Positions 58,719-64,000 of a DNA stretch of 64,000 nucleotides are shown one piece after another. Origin of the DNA: Rhodococcus sp. KRD162 (GTDB lineage Bacteria > Actinomycetota > Actinomycetes > Mycobacteriales > Mycobacteriaceae); assembly GCF_017168335.1 (NCBI RefSeq), contig NZ_JABFAU010000009.1:1-64000 (forward strand), written 5' to 3'. The translations under genes and the position numbers were made by a program. A model generated the notes under the pieces. It did no database searches, had not been told where the DNA came from, and saw only the letters and a program-made list of their open reading frames with translations. How positions within the stretch are numbered: the first letter of the stretch is position 1; each line of letters begins with the position of its first letter.

Positions 58719-59381
58719 GTGGCTACAACGGTGTTCATCGCCGACGACCAGGCGATGGTGCGGCAAGGGTTCGGTGCGTTGCTCGGCGCTCAGGCCGACA
58801 TCTCGGTGGTCGGGGATGCCGACAACGGCCGGACGGCGGTCAGCGAGGTCGCCCGATTGCTCCCGGACGTGGTCCTGATGGATGTACGGATGCCCGAGAT
58901 GAACGGACTCGAAGCCGCACGCGCGATCGTTTCTGCGTCCCTTCCGTCGCCGGTGCGAATTCTGATGCTGACGACGTTCGACATCGACGACTACGTCTAC
59001 GAGGCACTGGCTCTGGGGGCGAGCGGGTTTCTGCTCAAGGATGCACCTGCCGAGGAATTGATCAGGGGCGTACGCGTCGTCGCCCGCGGCGAGGCGCTGT
59101 TGGCACCGTCGGTGACCAGACGGCTCATCGCCGATGTGACGGCCCGCCGCGGAGCGCGGCGGCACAACTCGCCGAGACTGGCCGACCTGACCCCGCGCGA
59201 ACGCGAGGTACTCGAACTCATCGCCACCGGGATGTCCAACTCGGAGATCGCGCAGTCCCTCTTTCTGGCCGAGCAGACCGTGAAAACCCACGTCGGCAAG
59301 GTGCTCGGCAAGCTCGGCCTGCGTGACCGTGCCCAAGCCGTCGTTCTTGCCTACGAGAGCGGCGTCGTCACACCGAAGTGA
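58719..59381 (+). CDS. NarL/LuxR-family response regulator
   Basis: 220 residues. The receiver domain has the acidic pocket IADDQAM and the phosphoacceptor in PDVVLMDVRMPEMNG (Asp at about residue 53), then LMLTTFDIDDYVYEAL and the lysine in GFLLKDAPAEELI. The C-terminal LuxR helix-turn-helix is LTPREREVLELIATGMSNSE followed by IAQSLFLAEQTVKTHVGKVL. Cognate partner of the kinase just upstream. Confidence 0.94.
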   Translation: MATTVFIADDQAMVRQGFGALLGAQADISVVGDADNGRTAVSEVARLLPDVVLMDVRMPEMNGLEAARAIVSASLPSPVRILMLTTFDIDDYVYEALALGASGFLLKDAPAEELIRGVRVVARGEALLAPSVTRRLIADVTARRGARRHNSPRLADLTPREREVLELIATGMSNSEIAQSLFLAEQTVKTHVGKVLGKLGLRDRAQAVVLAYESGVVTPK

Positions 59382-59545
59382 CCAGCGAATCTCCCCCTGC
59401 TCCGATCCTCGGACCGCAGACGGTACCGACACCGGCCGCCCGAGATCTTCGATACCTATGGTCCACCCGAAGAGGACCATTGGCACTGCCGTACGGGTGT
59501 CGAGCTTGGTTGGGTAGAGGTTCACCGACCTCAGGAGCTGTTCGC

Positions 59546-59887
59546 ATGGATATCCACATTCGTACCGACAACAACCTCGACCTCACCGGTCAGCTTCGAG
59601 AACGCGTCGAGGGTGACGTCGTGAGCGCCCTCGACCGCTTCTCCGAACACCTCACGCGCATCGACGTCAGCTTTCGCAACGAGAGCGCGGGGCGAGAGAC
59701 CTCCGACGACATTCGGTGCATGATCGAGGCCCGACCCGCCGGCCAGGAACCCGTCACCGTCACCGCGTCGACCGCGCGCATCCCCACGGCCTTCGCCGAG
59801 GCGCTGGACAAACTGGAAACATTGCTCACCCATAAGTTCGGCAGGTTGGACGACAAGGACTCGCGCGAGACCGTTCGCGGTCGCTGA
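59546..59887 (+). CDS. Short HPF/RaiA-like ribosome-associated protein
   Basis: 113 residues from the ATG at 59546 (AGGAG upstream). MDIHIRTDNNLDLTGQLRER, then ALDRFSEHLTRIDVSFRNES, is the beta-alpha-beta-beta-beta-alpha fold of the sigma-54 modulation/S30EA N-terminal domain. The dimerising C-terminal domain of long HPF is absent, so it resembles the short form (or an RaiA-like protein). The basic C-terminus (FAEALDKLETLLTHKFGRLD) completes the fold. A stand-alone gene between the response regulator and pfkA. A role in stationary-phase ribosome protection is inferred. Confidence 0.7.
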   Translation: MDIHIRTDNNLDLTGQLRERVEGDVVSALDRFSEHLTRIDVSFRNESAGRETSDDIRCMIEARPAGQEPVTVTASTARIPTAFAEALDKLETLLTHKFGRLDDKDSRETVRGR

Positions 59888-60142
59888 CGTGAATCGCCGT
59901 CCGCGGTGTGTCCGGAGAATTTCTGGCTGACCGGTGAGCTACCTGGGGAGTTGTTCACCCGATTGCGTCGAACAGTGAGCAACACGTAGCGGTTCCCAGC
60001 TGTGCCACGGAAGGGTCGAGACGGCATCGACGAGCGCACGTCGGTACGGACGATTAGGGTGACATTCGATATCCGGCTCCACCGAATGAACGGTCTGTGG
60101 TCTTTCCACGGGCTTCACTCCCTGTCAGAGAGGCGAAAATCG

Positions 60143-61174
60143 ATGCGCATCGGAGTTCTGACCGGAGGCGGCGATTGCCCAGGGCTCAACGCGGTGATTC
60201 GCGCCGTCGTACGCACATCGGACGCGCGGTACGGCTCGACGGTCGTCGGTTTTCAGGACGGGTGGCGGGGCCTGCTCGAGGATCGTCGGGTCCAGTTGCG
60301 CAACGACGACCGCAACGATCGGTTGCTCACCAAGGGCGGCACGATGCTCGGCACCGCCCGCACCAATCCTGATGTGCTGCGCGCCGGACTGGACCGCGTC
60401 AAGCAGACTCTGGAAGACAACGGCATCGACGTGTTGATCCCGATCGGCGGCGAAGGAACCCTCACCGCTGCTGCGTGGTTGTCGGAAGAGGGCGTACCGG
60501 TGGTCGGGGTACCCAAGACCATCGACAACGACATCGATTGCACCGACGTCACATTCGGCTTCGACACCGCACTGACGATCGCCACCGACGCCATCGACCG
60601 TCTGCACAGTACGGCCGAATCACATCAGCGTGTGATGCTCGTCGAGGTCATGGGCAGGCACGCGGGGTGGATTGCGCTGCACGCCGGATTGGCATCGGGA
60701 TCGCACATGACGCTCATCCCCGAGCAGCCCTTCGACGTCGAGGAAGTGTGCACCTTGGTGCGTAAGCGCTTTCAGCGTGGAGATTCGCATTTCATCTGCG
60801 TCGTCGCGGAGGGTGCCAAGCCGATGGAGGATTCGATGAAGCTCACCGACGGCGGCATCGACGAGTTCGGCCACGTTCGCTTCACCGGAGTCGCCCACCA
60901 ACTCGGCGTCGAAATCGAACGCCGCATCAACAAGGAAGTTCGCACCACAGTGCTCGGACACGTTCAGCGCGGTGGCACGCCCACTCCGTACGACCGCGTG
61001 CTCGCAACACGATTCGGCGTCAACGCCACCGACGCTGCCCACTCGGGAGACTTCGGCAAGATGGTCTCGTTGCGTGGCACCGAAATCGGCCTGGTGTCTC
61101 TGGCCGAGGCCACCAAGCAGCTCAAGCGGGTGCCACAGACCCGCTACGACGACGCCGCCGCCTTCTTCGGCTGA
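60143..61174 (+). CDS. pfkA: 6-phosphofructokinase
   Basis: 343 residues from the ATG at 60143. The frame extends to 60002 without domain sequence. Phosphorylates fructose-6-phosphate in glycolysis. [20 protein letters not shown], the substrate loop [33 protein letters not shown] and [20 protein letters not shown] are all present. The nucleotide-specificity loop reads GGEGTL, with Gly where PPi enzymes have Asp, while Lys precedes TIDND. This Gly/Lys combination is that of the group III ATP-dependent enzymes, as I recall. Convergent with the thioesterase gene. Confidence 0.94.
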   Translation: MRIGVLTGGGDCPGLNAVIRAVVRTSDARYGSTVVGFQDGWRGLLEDRRVQLRNDDRNDRLLTKGGTMLGTARTNPDVLRAGLDRVKQTLEDNGIDVLIPIGGEGTLTAAAWLSEEGVPVVGVPKTIDNDIDCTDVTFGFDTALTIATDAIDRLHSTAESHQRVMLVEVMGRHAGWIALHAGLASGSHMTLIPEQPFDVEEVCTLVRKRFQRGDSHFICVVAEGAKPMEDSMKLTDGGIDEFGHVRFTGVAHQLGVEIERRINKEVRTTVLGHVQRGGTPTPYDRVLATRFGVNATDAAHSGDFGKMVSLRGTEIGLVSLAEATKQLKRVPQTRYDDAAAFFG

Positions 61175-61194
61175 GTCCGGCGCAGGGCCCCAGC

Positions 61195-61689
61195 TCAGAT
61201 ACGACTCGCGGTCTCTCTGATCTCGGCCTCCCGCTGTTCGGTCTCGCGGCGCAACTCGCGTCGCCTCCGCGCTGCCTCGAAGCGCTGCGCACCGACTGCG
61301 GTGGTCGGGGTCAACTGGGGCAGCACTTTCGGCTTTCCGTCGTCGCCGATCGCGACCATGGTGAAATAGCAACTGTTGGTATGGCGAAGCTCACCGCGCT
61401 GGATGTTCTCGGTTTCCACGCGGATACCGACTTCCATCGAGGTGCGTCCGGTGTAGTTGACCGATGCGGAGAACGTGACCAGCTCGCCGACGTGAATCGC
61501 CTCTCGAAAGACCACTCGATCCACCGACAGAGTCACCACGTAGGCCCCCGCGTAGCGACTGGCACAGGCATAGGCCACCTGGTCCAAGAATTTGAGGATG
61601 GTGCCGCCGTGGACGTTGCCGGAAAAATTCGCCATGTCCGGTGTCATCAGTACGGTCATGGCGAGTGTCTGCTTCTCGGAAGTGGTCAC
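61195..61689 (-). CDS. Hotdog-fold acyl-CoA thioesterase
   Basis: 164 residues from the GTG at 61689; a longer frame to 61788 would overlap gatB. The hotdog domain shows MTPDMANFSGNVHGGTILKF, LDQVAYACASRYAG and VVFREAIHVGELVTFSASVN, characteristic of BFIT/Acot-type thioesterases with the catalytic Asp in LDQVA. The C-terminus is a charged helix (EAARRRRELRRETEQREAEI). Cleaves acyl-CoA to free acid. Divergent from gatB with about 97 bp between. Confidence 0.87.
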   Translation of the reverse strand: MTTSEKQTLAMTVLMTPDMANFSGNVHGGTILKFLDQVAYACASRYAGAYVVTLSVDRVVFREAIHVGELVTFSASVNYTGRTSMEVGIRVETENIQRGELRHTNSCYFTMVAIGDDGKPKVLPQLTPTTAVGAQRFEAARRRRELRRETEQREAEIRETASRI

Positions 61690-61786
61690 CCGTGCACGGT
61701 AGCGAGCACACAAGGTTACCCGCGCGTTGTGCAGGGAGTGGAGCCTGCGCAATGACCACGCGTAACGGGTGCATAAACTACGGTGC

Positions 61787-63298
61787 ATGACTGCTGCAAC
61801 CGTCGATTTGATCGATTACGACGACGTGCTCGCCAAGTTCGACCCCGTGTTGGGCATGGAGGTCCATGTGGAGTTGGGCACCGAGACCAAGATGTTCTGC
61901 GGCTGCCCCACCGCGTTCGGCGCGGCACCGAACACTCAGGTGTGCCCGGTCTGTCTGAGCCTTCCCGGCGCACTTCCGGTGGTGAACTCTGCTGCCGTCG
62001 AGTCGGCTGTTCGGATCGGGCTGGCGCTCAATTGCTCGATCACCCCGTGGGGACGGTTCGCTCGGAAGAACTACTTCTATCCGGACCAGCCGAAGAACTA
62101 TCAGATCTCGCAATACGACGAACCCATCGCCACCGAGGGGTATCTCGATGTCGTGCTGGACGACGGCAGCACGTTCCGCGTCGAGATCGAGCGAGCACAC
62201 ATGGAGGAGGACACCGGCAAGTCCACTCACGTCGGCGGTGCGACCGGGCGCATCGAGGGTGCATCGCATTCGCTGCTCGACTACAACCGCGCTGGGGTGC
62301 CGTTGGTGGAGATAGTGACCAAGACGATCACGGGGACCGGTGCTCGTGCCCCCGAGGTCGCACGCGCGTACGTCACCGCACTCCGTGATTTGTTGAAGTC
62401 GCTGAACGTGTCCGATGTGCGGATGGATCAGGGTTCGTTGCGCTGCGACGCCAATGTCTCGCTGATGGAGAAGACGGCCACGGAATTCGGCACGCGCACC
62501 GAGACGAAGAACGTCAACTCGCTCAAGAGCGTCGAGGTTGCCGTTCGGTACGAGATGCGCCGTCAGGCAGCTGTTCTCGAATCCGGCGGCGAGGTGACTC
62601 AGGAGACGAGGCACTTCCAGGAGTCCGACGGCACCACCACCGCAGGCCGGAAGAAGGAGACCGCGGAGGACTACCGCTACTTCCCCGAGCCGGATCTGGC
62701 ACCGGTGGCTCCCGACGCGACATGGATCGAGGAGCTTCGTGAAACGCTGCCGGAGCTGCCCTGGCTTCGCCGCGCGCGGATCCAGTCGGATTGGGGAGTA
62801 TCGGACGAGGAAATGCGCGATCTGGTGAACTCCGGTGCGCTCGAGCTCGTCGCAGAAACGGTGGAGGCGGGTGCGTCGGCGCAGGCCGCACGGTCGTGGT
62901 GGGTGTCGTACCTGGCACAGCAGGCCAACATCGCAGGTCTGGAGCTGACCGACCTCTCCATCACCCCGGCTCAGGTTGCCGAGGTGGCCGCGTTGGTGGC
63001 CGACGGCAAGCTCAACAACAACGGTGCCCGCCAGGTGGTGGACGGGGTGTTGGCCGGTGAAGGTGAGCCTGCGCAGGTGATGTCGGCGCGAAACCTCGTG
63101 TTGGAGAAGGACGACACCAAACTGCAGGCCGCCGTCGATGAGGCGCTCGCGGCCAATCCCGGTGTGGCGGAGAAGATTCGCAGCGGCAAGGTGCAAGCTG
63201 CCGGTGCCATCGTCGGTGCGGTGATGAAGGCCACGCGGGGTCAGGCCGACGCTGCCCGCGTCAAAGAGCTCGTGCTCGAGGCCTGCGGCCAGTCCTGA
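61787..63298 (+). CDS. gatB: Glutamyl-tRNA(Gln) amidotransferase subunit B
   Basis: 503 residues from the ATG at 61787. It binds tRNA and phosphorylates the glutamyl group before amidation. [20 protein letters not shown], with the zinc cysteines completed by [45 protein letters not shown] and the C-terminal Yqey domain ([16 protein letters not shown]) are present. Completes the GatCAB complex with gatC and gatA at 52.3-54.1 kb. Confidence 0.95.
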   Translation: MTAATVDLIDYDDVLAKFDPVLGMEVHVELGTETKMFCGCPTAFGAAPNTQVCPVCLSLPGALPVVNSAAVESAVRIGLALNCSITPWGRFARKNYFYPDQPKNYQISQYDEPIATEGYLDVVLDDGSTFRVEIERAHMEEDTGKSTHVGGATGRIEGASHSLLDYNRAGVPLVEIVTKTITGTGARAPEVARAYVTALRDLLKSLNVSDVRMDQGSLRCDANVSLMEKTATEFGTRTETKNVNSLKSVEVAVRYEMRRQAAVLESGGEVTQETRHFQESDGTTTAGRKKETAEDYRYFPEPDLAPVAPDATWIEELRETLPELPWLRRARIQSDWGVSDEEMRDLVNSGALELVAETVEAGASAQAARSWWVSYLAQQANIAGLELTDLSITPAQVAEVAALVADGKLNNNGARQVVDGVLAGEGEPAQVMSARNLVLEKDDTKLQAAVDEALAANPGVAEKIRSGKVQAAGAIVGAVMKATRGQADAARVKELVLEACGQS

Positions 63299-63309
63299 CC
63301 ACCGAGATC

Positions 63310-63348
63310 GACTGCGGCCGAGCACGACAGACGTGCTCGGCCGCAGTC
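63310..63348. terminator. Bidirectional terminator gatB/lipoprotein
   Basis: GACTGCGGCCGAGCAC (63310-63325) pairs perfectly with GTGCTCGGCCGCAGTC (63333-63348). It lies between two convergent genes. Confidence 0.85.
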
Positions 63349-63389
63349 GTCGTTCGGTCGCTGCACGTTCGGTCGAGATACAGTGCCGA

Positions 63390-64000
63390 TCAGTCGATAC
63401 CGCCGCCGCCACCACCGGGGAACGGCACCTTGACGACGCGGTCGTCGGTCGGTCCGACGGCGGTGCCGTTCTTGTTGACGGTGCCCACCAGTATCTGCCC
63501 GTCGGCAGAGCTCGTCGCGCCGTTGAGCTGTCCGTACTCGCCCTGGATCAGCAGGGTTGGTTCGGCCGAGACGGCGCCGGTGTTCGGGTCCGTCGACAAC
63601 GCTGCCACGGCCTCGGCGGTGGTGAGTGCGACCGCGACCCCGTTCGCGCCGGCCGCGCAGCCTGCCACGCCGGGACGGTCCGGCCACGTCCACACCGGGG
63701 AGAACACAGCGCCGAACTTGTCGATGCGCTGCAACCTGTCCTCTACCGCCGTACGGTCGGTGACATAGATGTTTCCGGTTCCGTCGGTGCAGACGTCGCC
63801 GGCTGTTCCTATTCCACTGAGCGCGATCTGCGGTCTCGGGGGATCGCTCGTCGGGGACAGTGACGTCACCCGTAACAACTTGCCGGACAACGAATTCGGG
63901 CTTGCGGCGGCCGCCGGGTCGCCGTTGTCGCCGGTGAGGACGAGCAACTCGCCTGGCGTGTAGAAATCGAGCGATCCGCCACTGCCCGTCGCACCACGAG
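63390..64000 (-). CDS. LppZ-like glucose/sorbosone dehydrogenase-type lipoprotein, partial
   Basis: The last 203 residues of a longer protein. The frame remains open to the window edge, so the N-terminus with the expected lipobox lies beyond 64000. GGSLDFYTPGELLVLTGDNG, then LSGKLLRVTSLSP, fits the six-bladed propeller of PQQ-dependent sugar dehydrogenases (GDNG and GKLLR motifs), and GATSSADGQILVGTVNKNGT continues the last blades. The C-terminus ends in a glycine run (FPGGGGGG). In mycobacteria lppZ lies at the same place after gatB. Enzymatic activity is not assured. Confidence 0.8.
   Translation of the reverse strand, partial: RGATGSGGSLDFYTPGELLVLTGDNGDPAAAASPNSLSGKLLRVTSLSPTSDPPRPQIALSGIGTAGDVCTDGTGNIYVTDRTAVEDRLQRIDKFGAVFSPVWTWPDRPGVAGCAAGANGVAVALTTAEAVAALSTDPNTGAVSAEPTLLIQGEYGQLNGATSSADGQILVGTVNKNGTAVGPTDDRVVKVPFPGGGGGGID

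Noticed and set aside
61778..63415. Long minus-strand frame opposite gatB
   Set aside because: Shadow of the conserved gatB gene, with no domain features.

Overview
The window looks like the chromosome of a mycolic-acid actinobacterium of the Rhodococcus/Nocardia type. The coding DNA is GC-rich with many GTG starts, and the gene order from about 14.5 kb to the end closely mirrors, in inverted orientation, the Mycobacterium tuberculosis block nrdHIE ... ctaD-serB2 ... fixAB ... ligA-gatCA-pfkA-gatB-lppZ (Rv3053c to Rv3006, recalled from memory, not searched). No rRNA, tRNA or CRISPR array was seen.

Positions 1-4790 are accessory. First comes a plasmid-style partition and transfer segment: a 38-bp perfect palindrome, tandem repeats, a ParA ATPase with an unusual Walker A motif, a small ribbon-helix-helix partner and a DUF2637 membrane protein. 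Next is a small element bounded by 25-bp ends that resemble the Tn402/Tn5053 transposon family. It carries a serine resolvase with a recognisable three-site res region and a few small unknown genes, but no transposase. Its right end stops exactly inside the 5' part of a chromosomal cell-wall amidase gene, which has lost its secretion signal. The missing 5' part is not on the other side of the element, so this is a rearranged plasmid/chromosome junction.

Positions 4.8-14 kb hold a COG0523 metal-chaperone GTPase, a molybdenum-cofactor set (moaE, fused moaC-moaB and moeA on the minus strand; moaA-moaD on the plus strand), nadE, a fructosamine kinase and a divergent TetR/FMN-reductase pair. A cysteine-free L36 ribosomal protein gene sits behind a probable Zur box.

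Positions 14-20 kb hold the class Ib ribonucleotide reductase genes nrdHIE and nrdF. Both have matching NrdR boxes, and they are separated by a frameshifted AbiEi/DUF559-type gene bracketed by two copies of a 46-bp palindrome. Then follow an SPFH protein, a Nudix hydrolase, the FecB lipoprotein, cytochrome oxidase subunit I, phosphoserine phosphatase, a Pth2-like protein, a YczE-like membrane protein and glgX (overlapping tail to tail), an ABC ATPase, a Nudix hydrolase, an enoyl-CoA hydratase and two methyltransferases.

Positions 34-48 kb hold a PQQ-propeller lipoprotein, an acetyltransferase, a tightly overlapped three-gene set like the mycobacterial methylglucose-lipopolysaccharide genes (methyltransferase, GH57 branching enzyme, GT4 glucosyltransferase), etfBA, an OlsB/OlsA-like acyltransferase pair, a cysteine desulfurase-mnmA-MetE-like operon and a GGDEF protein.

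Positions 49-64 kb hold ligA, an ACT protein, gatCA, two alpha/beta hydrolases, a secreted phospholipase A2-like protein, a two-component system, a short HPF-like protein, pfkA, a thioesterase, gatB and the 3' part of an LppZ-like lipoprotein running off the window.
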